Below, one piece after another: positions 53,908 to 63,415 of a DNA stretch of 64,000 nucleotides (positions are counted from its first letter, which is position 1; each line of letters starts with the position of its first letter). Source of the stretch: JAEUSG01 sp964590225 (GTDB lineage: Bacteria > Fibrobacterota > OXYB2-FULL-49-7 > JAEUSG01); the NCBI GenBank assembly GCA_964590225.1, contig CAZPWS010000003.1:1-64000 (forward strand). The letters run 5' to 3'. The position numbers and the translations under genes are program-made. Below the pieces are notes generated by a model. That model saw only the letters and a list, made by a program, of their open reading frames with translations. It did not search any database and was not told where the DNA came from.

Positions 53908-54894
53908 TTAAAGTTCTTTTTGGAAGTACTCCCTGAAAAGCCCAACGCCTCCATACGACTCCTTAAATCGACAGAGCCCGAAATTCGGGTTCATATCAAC
54001 TGTAAAAAGTCCTAATTCGTAATAATCGTGACCCCATTCTTTTACCCTTTTAATTGTTGATAAGTAAAGTAAGTTTGATATGCGGGCATTCTGTAATTTG
54101 TAGTCTTGCGCAATGTAAAAGGCAATGGCAACTTTAGGGTTTGCCCTAAAAAGCCAAATTCCGCCAGCCATTTCGTCGTTGATATAAGCAGCCATAAGAG
54201 TGATGCGCTCAGGAAAGCGTTTGTTGAGATCAACCATTTCATCAAGTGAGTGAACCGGTTTGACGCTATGCCTGCTCTTAAGGTTGTTTTCAAGAATTTT
54301 GTAAAAATTAATATAAGCTTCCCGTGAGTTGTCTTCCACAACCGTTACTCCATCCTTTTCGGCTTTACGGACAGCACGGCGGACTTCCGGTTTAAGAAAA
54401 GAAAGGGTATCGTCAAGAACAGATGGTAATTTTATAACACTTGTAAGCTCTCTTTTCCTGAACGAAAATGATTCTCTGGATAACACAAAGTCAATGTGCT
54501 GGTTCTCGTTCTTGCCATAGAAAAAGGGAGTCGGGGTTATGAAAACCCTATTAAAGCCATCCTTTTTCAGATACGATAAAAAAGAGGAGATGATGCTATT
54601 AATTGTCTGAAGCCCGAAGCTGGAGGGAAGAACGAATCCACCAACAGAGGTTCCCGGATATGAGCTAAAAATTTTCGTTCCAGCCGAATCAACAGAGATT
54701 GCGCCCGGTATTATACCTTTTATCTGGCCATCAACAGATATCAGGTGATGAAAGTTATTGAATTTCCCTTCGGCGTGGTAAGAAAGGAATTTTTGAGAGT
54801 GATAAATAGTTCCGTTGTTGGACTCCTCTACAATTTTTTCCCATTTATCATAGTAAGTATGGTTATAGGTAATAAATTTAATAGTATCTGACAT
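53908..54894 (-). CDS. FemAB/GNAT-like acyltransferase
   Basis: A 328-residue protein of two GNAT-like halves: an N-terminal part (WEKIVEESNNGTIYHSQKFL; HHLISVDGQIKGIIPGAI) and a C-terminal acceptor part (LKPEVRRAVRKAEKDGVTVV; AGGIWLFRANPKVAIAFYIA; GHDYYELGLFTVDMN). Such FemAB-type proteins transfer amino acids or acyl groups in cell-envelope or polysaccharide building. The substrate is unknown. It sits 2 bp after lnt. Confidence 0.8.
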   Translation of the reverse strand: MSDTIKFITYNHTYYDKWEKIVEESNNGTIYHSQKFLSYHAEGKFNNFHHLISVDGQIKGIIPGAISVDSAGTKIFSSYPGTSVGGFVLPSSFGLQTINSIISSFLSYLKKDGFNRVFITPTPFFYGKNENQHIDFVLSRESFSFRKRELTSVIKLPSVLDDTLSFLKPEVRRAVRKAEKDGVTVVEDNSREAYINFYKILENNLKSRHSVKPVHSLDEMVDLNKRFPERITLMAAYINDEMAGGIWLFRANPKVAIAFYIAQDYKLQNARISNLLYLSTIKRVKEWGHDYYELGLFTVDMNPNFGLCRFKESYGGVGLFREYFQKEL

Positions 54895-54896
54895 TA

Positions 54897-56447
54897 TTAT
54901 TGTTGCCCCGTTTTACTTCTTGGCTTCTTAATAATAATAGTAATTAAAAGCAGTAGCGCAGCGATACCTGAGAAGGTGCCGATAATGTCACCGGTAAAGG
55001 TGAAAAGCGTATCCATAGTATTTGTTTTGACATTTCCAACAAGTATCCGGCTTTCATAAATTGGCGTGGATAGAGATATTCTGCCACATGCGTCTGCGAT
55101 GGCACTTATGCCCGTATTAGCTGCCCGTGCAAGCGGAATCCCAAACTCAATTGAACGAAAGAGAGCAATATTTAGATGTTGGTAAGGCATAGCTGAACGG
55201 CCAAACCAGCCGTCGTTTGTAACCTGTGCCATTAACTTGCCGCCGTTTTTTACAAAATTAGCTATCGCTTTCTGATAAACAACTTCATAGCATATTGGGG
55301 TGAATACATTCAGTGGTCCTGCAGCTGTTTGAATGCTATAAACGGTAGATAATTTTCCATGGGTGAAATCTGCTTCTCCGAGGTCAACTCTGCTTATTAT
55401 TGGAAAAATTCCTTCAAAGGGGAGCCGTTCTGCGAACGGTAACAAGTTGATTTTATCGTAGCGAACAAACTGGGTGTGTGGAGCCTTAAAAAACACAGAG
55501 TTATAGTAGTTTGGCTGATTAATATCATTATTTGTAAAATCAATGTCAAGGGCACCAAAGAGTATGGATGTAGATAGAGAGTCTGCGAGGGAAGAGATGA
55601 TTCTTCTGTATCTTGCTTCGCGGCCGAAGTAGACAGGAAGGGCACTTTCTGGCCAAATTGCGAGATCAATATTGTTTTCGGAAGTAAAAGCATTGGTTGT
55701 CATGTCAATATTAAGCTGAAAAATGGAGTCTGCTCTTCTTCTTTCCCATTTAATAAGAGGATCAACATTTGGCTGTATTATTGCAACCCGCGCGGACTCA
55801 ATTTTGTTTTTATCAAATGATTTTACACGAGCTGTTCCATAAAAGAGAAGAATCGCATACAGTAACAAGATAATGACGAAATGCGCTATCCATCCACCTT
55901 CTTTCTCTTTTATTCGCTTTATGACTATAAAAAGTAAAACTGATGTTGAAGCAATGAGTAAGGAATAAAAATAGACGCCGAATAGAGAGAGTGCCTGCAA
56001 AAGCTTGTTATAGGCTCCAAAAGAGTATCCGGCGGTTATCCATGGAAAAGAGATTTCCCCCATCTCTCGTAGTTTTTCCTGCGCTACCCAAAAGAGCGGA
56101 AATGATAGTGCCCCCAATGTAGCTCCGAAGCGTTTGTGAACCAGATGGGTGAGGAGAGATGTTAAGCCAATCCATGCGGCCATGTACGAAAAAAGCAGCA
56201 GCATACCAATAGCAAGAACAGCATACAATCCCTTATCCATTAAACGGGGAATCCAATAGAGGAGTCCAATGGCCGATACAAATCCCGATATAAATGGATA
56301 CCAGAAGGCTTCCTTCTTTGTTGATGCGCTTATAGAAAGGTTAAATAACAATGCGAGAGAAATTGGAGAAAGGAAGCCAAATGGTGAAGGTGGAAAGCTT
56401 GCTATGTATAGAATACCCGATAATATTGAAAGAATGGTTTTATTCAT
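54897..56447 (-). CDS. lnt: Apolipoprotein N-acyltransferase
   Basis: A 516-residue inner-membrane enzyme adding the third acyl chain to lipoproteins. An N-terminal block of six or so transmembrane helices is followed by a nitrilase-like domain with catalytic E in LAIWPESALPVYF, K in YDKINLLPFAERLPF and C in VFTPICYEVVYQ. It has one C-terminal helix. The start overlaps the rsmI stop by 8 bp. The window encodes several lipoproteins it would process. Confidence 0.94.
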   Translation of the reverse strand: MNKTILSILSGILYIASFPPSPFGFLSPISLALLFNLSISASTKKEAFWYPFISGFVSAIGLLYWIPRLMDKGLYAVLAIGMLLLFSYMAAWIGLTSLLTHLVHKRFGATLGALSFPLFWVAQEKLREMGEISFPWITAGYSFGAYNKLLQALSLFGVYFYSLLIASTSVLLFIVIKRIKEKEGGWIAHFVIILLLYAILLFYGTARVKSFDKNKIESARVAIIQPNVDPLIKWERRRADSIFQLNIDMTTNAFTSENNIDLAIWPESALPVYFGREARYRRIISSLADSLSTSILFGALDIDFTNNDINQPNYYNSVFFKAPHTQFVRYDKINLLPFAERLPFEGIFPIISRVDLGEADFTHGKLSTVYSIQTAAGPLNVFTPICYEVVYQKAIANFVKNGGKLMAQVTNDGWFGRSAMPYQHLNIALFRSIEFGIPLARAANTGISAIADACGRISLSTPIYESRILVGNVKTNTMDTLFTFTGDIIGTFSGIAALLLLITIIIKKPRSKTGQQ

Positions 56448-57138
56448 CTTGGTGGTTCTGTTTCAGATTGTTCATCTTTAAGTTGTATAGTAGAACAAAT
56501 TCGCCTTTGGGTGATTCCGTTGTAAGCTTTTCTATTATCGAAGAAATAGTTCCGCGATAGAAAGTTTCGTAAATTTTGGTGAGTTCCCGAGCTATAACAA
56601 TATTTATGTCGCCATAAACATTTTTCAGATCTTCAAGTGCTTTTATAATGCGGTGAGGCGATTCATAAAAGATGATTGTCCGTTCTTCGGCGTTGAGAGA
56701 TTTAAACTTGCTTATTCGTTTACAACTCTTTGGCGGCAAGAATCCTTCAAATGTGAAGCGATCTGTGGGAAGGCCAGAGGCTGAGAGGGCTGTAATAAGA
56801 GCGCATGGACCAGGGATAGGAATTACATCCAGATTGTTATCTGTGGCAAGCTTAACAATTCTATATGCTGGATCAGCGATTCCTGGAGTGCCAGCATCCG
56901 AGATAACAACGACCTTTTTCCTGTTGTTAAGATGGTCGAGAAGCGTTGCCGCCATTTTTTGCTCATTGTGCTCATGGTAGCTTAGTATTTTTGCCTGCGG
57001 ATTAGTTTTGTCTATGATTGGTCGAGAGTGGCGGGTGTCTTCGGCGGCAATAATATCCGCCTCCTTAAGCGCAATAAGAGCACGCGGTGAAAGATCGCCC
57101 ATATTTCCAATCGGAGTGCTTACAATGTAAAGTGGCAT
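56440..57138 (-). CDS. rsmI: 16S rRNA (cytidine-2'-O)-methyltransferase
   Basis: A 232-residue SAM-dependent methyltransferase of C1402 in 16S rRNA. Motifs: LYIVSTPIGNMGDLSPRAL, AAEDTRHSRPI, VVISDAGTPGIADPAYR, PTDRFTFEGFLP and IFYESPHRIIKAL. It is shorter at the C-terminus than the 286-residue E. coli protein, as in many phyla. It lies 5 bp after the C25 protease gene. Confidence 0.95.
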   Translation of the reverse strand: MPLYIVSTPIGNMGDLSPRALIALKEADIIAAEDTRHSRPIIDKTNPQAKILSYHEHNEQKMAATLLDHLNNRKKVVVISDAGTPGIADPAYRIVKLATDNNLDVIPIPGPCALITALSASGLPTDRFTFEGFLPPKSCKRISKFKSLNAEERTIIFYESPHRIIKALEDLKNVYGDINIVIARELTKIYETFYRGTISSIIEKLTTESPKGEFVLLYNLKMNNLKQNHQDE

Positions 57139-57143
57139 TGCGT

Positions 57144-60100
57144 TTATCTGCCCTCCGCCTTTGCGATTTTAAAGATGCGTTCAATGTTCCCTGTTTTGCC
57201 TTTAGCGCTGAATTTAACATAGTAAGTTCCGTTGGGGAGGAGTCGTCCATTTTTATCGGTTGCGTCCCAGGCAATTTCCTGATATCCGAGAATGTTTCGT
57301 GCCGAAAGAGTTTTTGCAAGGTATCCGGCAAAGGTGTATATACGAAGCTCCACATCAGCTTCATCCTCTATTGTAAAAGCGAAAATGGTTTTTCTGCCGA
57401 ACGGGTTGGGATGGTTGGCAAAACTCCTTAAGGCCAAGCGAGAGCTAAGAGTAAAACCGACTTTCATTGTATCGGAACGGTTATTGTTGATATCTTTCGC
57501 CACAGCGTAAATGGAATCACTTCCTTTCCTGAATGGACGGAACGAAACAACTGCATTTCCAGCTCCGCCGGAATGGCCCACAGAAAAGCGATCACGAGAT
57601 AGAGGAAGCATGCCTTGAGTGAACAGCTGTATTGTTGAAGTGTCAACTGCGGAATTATCCTCAAAAAGGATGTCAATGGGAGCACCGGTTGGAATAAAGT
57701 CTGGAAAATCGAGATTTCGTCCGGCGGACATCGCTCTTATTGTTGGCCCCTTTGCGTCAGTTGTGTATCCAGGCGTATAAAACATTCCGGTCTTAACAAT
57801 GGCGGATACTGTTGCTGTTAACGAATCAATAGTTCCTTCGATAAAATGCCAGTAGGATGATATTGTATCGAGTCTGAAAAAACCATATCGGTTGGTTTGG
57901 CTGGTGTTAGCTTGTTGATTTGATGAATAAACTTGATAGGAAAATATAATGTCTGATGATGGTTTTTCTGAGGCTGCAAATACTGAGTATGTTAAAACAG
58001 AATCAGATCCAAGTGGCCTAACTTCATTCTGATAAGGTCGCAGGGTGGTTGCAATGTCAGCCTTTTCCTGAAAAAGTGTTATTGGTATGGTGTCGAGTTT
58101 TCTGACTGTTTTTACCGAAAGCCCTCCGTAAGGAGCGGTTGAAACAGTATCGAGCTTGCCAAGTATTGTACCACGGATTCCAATCAATTTCTGGGCTATG
58201 TTGTTACCTTTATCGCTTTCAAGTATGTTGTTGCTGTTGTCAAGATGTGCCTGCAATAAAAGATATCCATCCGCGTTAATAATTGGAAAATCCAGAGAGT
58301 CAATGGCTTTGGAGGGCAAGACAGAATTATATGGGAGTGTCATTGCATTTAAGCCATTTATAGAAAGTGCAACGGTGAATGGCGAGGCATCTGACAAGCC
58401 TTGGTTTATAAATCGGAGGCGAGCTACAAGGCGGCCGGCAAGCATTGGTTTAATGGCATCTTTGAGTAGAAAGGCAAGATCTGGCGGTGTTTTAATTTTA
58501 CAATGGAAAAATCTTCGCAGCAGTCTGGTAGTATTATCTGCTGTTCGATATTTAACGCTTATACAATAGGTAATGCCTCGTTTGGTGCCATAGACTGCCG
58601 GCGAGAGGAATATCGCTCCTGAGATGAATTTGCCGTTACCGAATAACATTTCTATTCTGCTCGACGGAAGAACAGATTCATTTATGGCCGTATCAGCTTC
58701 GTAATAGAGAGTAACGGAATCTATCGTGAATCCGTTTGGGTTTTTAATTTCACAGCTAATCCGTATCGAATCACCAAGTGAGTATGTTGATTTAATTATA
58801 GTATCACGGTTTGTTGATAAAATGAATGGTAAAGCAGATGAAACTGTGATCTGTCCGGTTGAAAACGGTATTTCACCTACACTTATTTTGTTGCCACTTG
58901 TTAGTATGGCACGAATAAGCCCGTTCGGATAATCTCTGCCTGGACGAAGGGGCACAAACACTGTGTCGGTTTTTCCATTGAACGGAGTGGAGTGTTGTAG
59001 GCTTAAGAGGTCATCTTCTCCATATATTCTAATTGTTATTTCTCCATGAGTTGCAGTTGCCGCGCTTACTTTGATATGCAGAGAGTCGCCGGCAAGCGGC
59101 GTTGGGTTGAGAAGAGTCAAATCGTCAAGTTTTCCCGGGTATGCAATTGGCATGGAAGGGTCGCCAAGAAGATTGTATTGGGCAATAACATGAAAGTAGC
59201 CGGCACCGTAAGCAGCTAACATGTTCTCTTCGGCAGCGTTTATTAGCCCCCCAACGGTTTTATGCACTTTTGAGGCGGCTTCGGTGAGAATAATTTCACT
59301 AAGCAGCTTGTCTGATATTGTAAACGAATGTCCAGACGCACCATAGAAAGCGGCACATCCCCCTTTGTCTGAAAGTAGCATTGTTTCGCCCAACGGAGGA
59401 AATAGGTCTTGAGTTAATCCTTCAGATACCGCCTCAAATGAGGCAGTAAGACAGGTCAAGCTGAATACTATCGGGAGCACGCCAGCATTAGAGAGAGATT
59501 TTGCTGACGAGTTGTCCATCATTGGAAGAGGGCGACCGTCTGACCAGATGCTGCCACCACCGTGCCCAAAGAAAAAGGTGAAGAGCGCTCCTTTGTTAAA
59601 AAACGATGAAACTGCTGTTTGTGTCGCCGTGCCAAAAAAATAGTCGGATGTGGGGTCGGCATCGGCACGAACCACATTGAATGTTGGCGAAATTATTTCT
59701 CTGTGAAAAATGTTATTGGCAGATGTAAATATGTTCTCATAGCCTCCAATAAGGAAGAAATTATTTCTCCAAGTTCCTGCGTCCGGATTGTTTTCGAACC
59801 TTTGTATTTTTATAAGAACATCTCTTATCTCTTTAACGCTTCTGCCTGGAATTCTTCCCACTGCAATATCTGGAAAAATATCATCGCCATAGACAGTAGT
59901 TAAGCGACTATCTGCGCTTGCTATACCCCAACCGTTAACCTGCGTGAAGAGAGTTGGAACTATGTTTCGCCCTCTTTCTCTTTTATCCGAAAGCTCAGAG
60001 GCATCTCCGAGAATAAGCAAATAGGCCGGTTTAGGGTTAAAGGAGGTGTATGCATGGGCGATATACTCTTTTATAGAGATGGGATTTACAGAGCCATTTC

Positions 60101-61763
60101 CAAATTTATCATATATTGCCTCTATTGGAGCAAAAAATGAGGTGATACCATTTTTAAGTCTGTGCAACGAATGCTCTGCCGCGACTGGCCGCATTTCCGA
60201 TGGACCGATTATCAGGAGATTGGCGCCACCGCTTGATGGTGTTAGAGTTGTATCGCGCCAAAGCCTAATCTTTTCAGGCTTTATTGGCGAGTCAGTTATG
60301 AAATATTCTGCCGGTGAAGATCGGACATCATAAACTTCTACGGCGCCGTTATAGAAGCGCATTCCTGTATATCGCCGTCCGCCCTTGTCCCATATTTCCG
60401 GAATAAAAGGAAAATTACTGAGTTGCAGGAGGTAGGCCGCTCGTTCCTTAATTGTTGAGGAGTCAACTTTTATTGTCATTCCTCCCGTGCCGGCGTATTT
60501 GGTTGACGCGTTGTAATCAACTTTTATCCAGTTGAGAAAGAGACAGTCGTTTCGTGAATGGATAACCGATAGTGTGTTGCTTCCTGCTTTTATAGCCGCG
60601 AGAATATCTGGAGATAGTGGTGTTTCAAAAAGTGCAGTTTTTTGTCCTGTCCAGATAAGAGTAGAGTCGCCATTCGCGAGAGATAGTCTTGTATTGTTAA
60701 GAAAAATCTGAACAGCATGCTCTTTTTGTCCATATCCGAAAAAGGCTACCTTTAGGCCGGCGCTTCCCGTAATGTGCGGTGCGCAATCAAGAGAAAATGG
60801 TATATCTGTCTTTCCTGTGGCATTGGCCGGAGAGCACATACCAACCCACATCCAATAGTCATCCGGCACGGCTTCGATTGTTTCCGGATTTGTATTGTCG
60901 GAGCGGACGCTGTCCGGAGTGCTCACTCTAATTATCCGGTTATCTTCCTCAAGGTGTGCGGAGCGGAAGTGTGAACTTATACGGACTATTTTACGGCTCT
61001 CAGCCGAGTAAGCAGTTGGATCAAAGGGAGATACTAACCCGTTGGAGTCAATGTATTGGGGACCTGCGTAAACAAGGGGCGCTCTTAGTCCGGGTATGTT
61101 ATCCCATACAAGATAGTAGCATCGCGAAAAGGTCTGTTCTGCGAAATGAGACCCGTTTATGCCATGCTCATGTGTACCATAAAAGAGGATTTTATCGCCA
61201 TCGTTAAAACGGTCGGGGGTGGCGGTTTCAACGACTATGGGAATCTCTTTCCCGTTCGAAAAAAGATGGATGTTTACAGGATTGATTGACGAGGGCGAGG
61301 CTCCAGCAGAAACAATGTCGTTATGGGTAATAGCATAGATTCCTTCGCGGTTTGTCCATATCTTGACGCCTTGTGTCTGCGCAGCTATTGTGGTGCTCTT
61401 TCTTAATGGTGGTTGTTGTACTAAAGCAAGAGCCTCTTTGTCAGGGGTTAGCTGGATTGTTAATTTGCCATTTGAGGGAAATGGTGAACTGCCTTCATAG
61501 AGCCGTATTCCGCACTGTGTTCCGTTTTTGTTTTGCCATATACCACCAAGAGAACATTCAACCATCCCATATTCGCCGGTTGCCGATGCGGATATCGGTA
61601 AAGATTGGGAGGGAATTGTAACCTTTATCAAAAAGAATTTTCTGCCGTATGTGTCCCTGAGGCGCAAGCCATTTTCAAGGGATTCCTTTGAGAAGTCAAG
61701 TTCAATAGCTGATTTCGCCTGTCCTGCCATAAAGAGAAGAATCAGTATATGGATGATTTTCAT
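57144..61763 (-). CDS. C25 (gingipain-type) cysteine protease with FlgD-like tail
   Basis: A 1539-residue exported protein: signal peptide (IIHILILLFMAGQAKSAI), a long N-terminal beta region (to about residue 560), a C25 domain (about 580-890) opening PAYLLILGDASELSDKRERG with IAVGRIPGRSVKEI, and the catalytic pair His734 (FTFFFGHGGGSIW) and Cys771 (FSLTCLTASFEA). Ig-like and CARDB-like domains follow (about 1120-1210, LAGRLVARLRFINQGLSD), then a C-terminal FlgD-Ig/T9SS-type module (NHPNPFGRKTIFAFTIED; GYQEIAWDATDKNGRLLPNG). The size and layout resemble PorU-type sortases of type IX secretion, though a plain secreted protease is possible. Confidence 0.88.
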   Translation of the reverse strand: MKIIHILILLFMAGQAKSAIELDFSKESLENGLRLRDTYGRKFFLIKVTIPSQSLPISASATGEYGMVECSLGGIWQNKNGTQCGIRLYEGSSPFPSNGKLTIQLTPDKEALALVQQPPLRKSTTIAAQTQGVKIWTNREGIYAITHNDIVSAGASPSSINPVNIHLFSNGKEIPIVVETATPDRFNDGDKILFYGTHEHGINGSHFAEQTFSRCYYLVWDNIPGLRAPLVYAGPQYIDSNGLVSPFDPTAYSAESRKIVRISSHFRSAHLEEDNRIIRVSTPDSVRSDNTNPETIEAVPDDYWMWVGMCSPANATGKTDIPFSLDCAPHITGSAGLKVAFFGYGQKEHAVQIFLNNTRLSLANGDSTLIWTGQKTALFETPLSPDILAAIKAGSNTLSVIHSRNDCLFLNWIKVDYNASTKYAGTGGMTIKVDSSTIKERAAYLLQLSNFPFIPEIWDKGGRRYTGMRFYNGAVEVYDVRSSPAEYFITDSPIKPEKIRLWRDTTLTPSSGGANLLIIGPSEMRPVAAEHSLHRLKNGITSFFAPIEAIYDKFGNGSVNPISIKEYIAHAYTSFNPKPAYLLILGDASELSDKRERGRNIVPTLFTQVNGWGIASADSRLTTVYGDDIFPDIAVGRIPGRSVKEIRDVLIKIQRFENNPDAGTWRNNFFLIGGYENIFTSANNIFHREIISPTFNVVRADADPTSDYFFGTATQTAVSSFFNKGALFTFFFGHGGGSIWSDGRPLPMMDNSSAKSLSNAGVLPIVFSLTCLTASFEAVSEGLTQDLFPPLGETMLLSDKGGCAAFYGASGHSFTISDKLLSEIILTEAASKVHKTVGGLINAAEENMLAAYGAGYFHVIAQYNLLGDPSMPIAYPGKLDDLTLLNPTPLAGDSLHIKVSAATATHGEITIRIYGEDDLLSLQHSTPFNGKTDTVFVPLRPGRDYPNGLIRAILTSGNKISVGEIPFSTGQITVSSALPFILSTNRDTIIKSTYSLGDSIRISCEIKNPNGFTIDSVTLYYEADTAINESVLPSSRIEMLFGNGKFISGAIFLSPAVYGTKRGITYCISVKYRTADNTTRLLRRFFHCKIKTPPDLAFLLKDAIKPMLAGRLVARLRFINQGLSDASPFTVALSINGLNAMTLPYNSVLPSKAIDSLDFPIINADGYLLLQAHLDNSNNILESDKGNNIAQKLIGIRGTILGKLDTVSTAPYGGLSVKTVRKLDTIPITLFQEKADIATTLRPYQNEVRPLGSDSVLTYSVFAASEKPSSDIIFSYQVYSSNQQANTSQTNRYGFFRLDTISSYWHFIEGTIDSLTATVSAIVKTGMFYTPGYTTDAKGPTIRAMSAGRNLDFPDFIPTGAPIDILFEDNSAVDTSTIQLFTQGMLPLSRDRFSVGHSGGAGNAVVSFRPFRKGSDSIYAVAKDINNNRSDTMKVGFTLSSRLALRSFANHPNPFGRKTIFAFTIEDEADVELRIYTFAGYLAKTLSARNILGYQEIAWDATDKNGRLLPNGTYYVKFSAKGKTGNIERIFKIAKAEGR

Positions 61764-61768
61764 AACTC

Positions 61769-62485
61769 TTATGGAAGCCTTAATGGAGCAGCACTTATGC
61801 CGTAAGCGGTGGTCCCGTTTACAGGGAGTTCAGATATTATGCGAATGCCGTAAGACTGGCCTGTAAGCGAATTCACTGTGAATCCATCCCACAGTTCCGT
61901 AAATGATTCTGATTGACTGTAAACTGGTCTCAAATGCTCTTTCTCGGCAAAGGAAGAGTCCTTGTGTGTAACCGCAATCCGATGCGTAACACCAATTGGG
62001 CCATAAATAGTATAGTTAACAGCTATAAAACCCCCTGTGATATAAACAGAATCAATTTTAGGCGCTTTATCAAGAAGCGTTATGGAGAGTGTATTTGATG
62101 GTGCGCTAATACTATCATTTACTGATATTGCGAAAAGTCTATAAAATCTTTTTAAAAAGGTACCAGTTGCAGGAACGCTCCACATCCAATCATTATAAAC
62201 TTGCGAAGCAGATGGGACGCTATGTACAAGAAGATTGAAAATAGAATCGCTACCTGCGGAATCTATCCGTATTGTTGCTGGAATTGAGTCTGTATAAGAA
62301 AAATAGATTGCTATGGCCGGCAAGCTATCCTCCTTTGTTGATGGCGCAAGCGATAATATGTGTGGAGCTTCAGGGACTTTTCTTTGGGTTGAGTAGCGAA
62401 CGGGCTCAAGGCAGGAAGCGAGCAGAAATAGAGATAGAAAGAGCGCGATTGAATGTGTTTTAATATTTTCCTTAGTAGCGTCCAT
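61769..62485 (-). CDS. Lipoprotein probably started at an internal ATG of the ruvX frame
   Basis: From the in-frame ATG at 62485 the product would be 238 residues, with signal peptide and lipobox (HSIALFLSLFLLASC) and a beta-rich, FN3-like mature part (PAIAIYFSYTDSIPATIRID; IRIISELPVNGTTAYGISA). GAGAG lies 5 bases before this ATG. A cytoplasmic resolvase carrying a lipobox in its middle makes little sense, so independent initiation is the simpler reading. It is followed after 5 bp by the C25 protease gene. Confidence 0.65.
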   Translation of the reverse strand: MDATKENIKTHSIALFLSLFLLASCLEPVRYSTQRKVPEAPHILSLAPSTKEDSLPAIAIYFSYTDSIPATIRIDSAGSDSIFNLLVHSVPSASQVYNDWMWSVPATGTFLKRFYRLFAISVNDSISAPSNTLSITLLDKAPKIDSVYITGGFIAVNYTIYGPIGVTHRIAVTHKDSSFAEKEHLRPVYSQSESFTELWDGFTVNSLTGQSYGIRIISELPVNGTTAYGISAAPLRLP

Positions 62486-62902
62486 GTATTCTCTCAAGAT
62501 TACTGCAGCTGCGGCCCTATCTATTTCCCCTTTGTCTATTTGCCGTTTCTTGTAACCTGCTTTGCCGCACCGTCCTGAATTTATAAGTTTTTGTGCCTCG
62601 AAAGTGCTATATCGTTCATCCTGTCTCTCGATTGGTGTGTTTGGGTAAGTTGATGATAGTGTTCTAATAAAACTATCAACTGCGGCGGTTTTTTCTCCTT
62701 TTTCTCCATCTGTTCGCAGTGGATATCCGATAATAATTTTCTCTACGGAATACTCTTCAACTAAAAAGCCAATCCGCTGTATAGGATCAATTTTAGACTT
62801 GGTGTCAATCGTCTCAAGGGGAGTTGCAATAAGCCTCGAATTATCGCTTACAGCTATTCCGATTCGTCTCTCACCAAAATCAATGCCGAGTAAAGCAGCC
62901 AC
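61769..62902 (-). CDS. ruvX: RuvX (YqgF) Holliday-junction resolvase, in frame with a lipoprotein
   Basis: Residues 1-139 are a complete YqgF-type RNase H-like domain: LGIDFGERRIGIAVSD, EKIIIGYPLRTDG, ERYSTFEAQKLI and DRAAAAVILREY. This is the usual full length of RuvX, involved in 16S rRNA 5' maturation or resolution. No stop codon follows; the frame runs on for 238 codons that start with a lipoprotein signal sequence. The start is the GTG at 62902 with GAGAGG just upstream; a TTG at 62947 inside the previous gene is less likely. Either a fused protein or two proteins from one frame are made. Confidence 0.85.
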   Translation of the reverse strand: MAALLGIDFGERRIGIAVSDNSRLIATPLETIDTKSKIDPIQRIGFLVEEYSVEKIIIGYPLRTDGEKGEKTAAVDSFIRTLSSTYPNTPIERQDERYSTFEAQKLINSGRCGKAGYKKRQIDKGEIDRAAAAVILREYMDATKENIKTHSIALFLSLFLLASCLEPVRYSTQRKVPEAPHILSLAPSTKEDSLPAIAIYFSYTDSIPATIRIDSAGSDSIFNLLVHSVPSASQVYNDWMWSVPATGTFLKRFYRLFAISVNDSISAPSNTLSITLLDKAPKIDSVYITGGFIAVNYTIYGPIGVTHRIAVTHKDSSFAEKEHLRPVYSQSESFTELWDGFTVNSLTGQSYGIRIISELPVNGTTAYGISAAPLRLP

Positions 62903-62912
62903 CCGCCTCTCG

Positions 62913-63368
62913 TTACAATCTGGGTTTTTCCGGTCCTGCGTACTCAAGTGCCCGTCTATGACGGTTGTTTTGGTATGCCTTCAGGCCGGTTATGAGTGCG
63001 ACGAGAAAGGCCATTATTATAGCAGGAAACATGAAGGTTCTTATGAGAGGAGATTTATCACTGCTTTCGATTATCTCAACCTTTGGAGATGACATGCCAA
63101 GCTCTATCCATCCCATTTCGTTGTTAGGTGGAACAAAAACTCTCGCCCAATATTGACCTACCTGTGCTACCGCAAATTTATCCCCCTTTTTTGCCTGAAC
63201 AAGGATTTCCGATTCCGGTCTTCGCTCCCTATAAATCGGTATGAAAGGAATAAGCACATGGGCAATAAGTTTTTCTTGGTCAATCGCAGCTGGACCGGAT
63301 GAACCTTCTGTTGAGAAAACAGATGTAGTTGCTACCAAAAGCAAAAAAACAATGCTAAGTATCCTCAT
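62913..63368 (-). CDS. Exported SH3-like-domain protein with C-terminal membrane anchor
   Basis: A 151-residue protein: signal peptide (RILSIVFLLLVATTSVFS), a bacterial SH3 domain (about 35-95; IPIYRERRPESEILVQAKKG, YWARVFVPPNNEMGWIE) and one transmembrane helix (TFMFPAIIMAFLVALITGL) with a short basic tail. It may bind peptidoglycan or a partner at the inner membrane. The ATG at 63368 has GGGAA upstream; the frame extends to 63419, overlapping lpxK. Confidence 0.8.
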   Translation of the reverse strand: MRILSIVFLLLVATTSVFSTEGSSGPAAIDQEKLIAHVLIPFIPIYRERRPESEILVQAKKGDKFAVAQVGQYWARVFVPPNNEMGWIELGMSSPKVEIIESSDKSPLIRTFMFPAIIMAFLVALITGLKAYQNNRHRRALEYAGPEKPRL

Positions 63369-63415
63369 TTTAGTTTCCCTGTATTTAAAGCCCTTGTAGA
63401 AACATATATATATAT

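Noticed and set aside
62903..62947. Longer RuvX start at a TTG inside the SH3 gene
   Set aside because: The GTG at 62902 has a good ribosome binding site after the upstream stop and gives the normal RuvX length.
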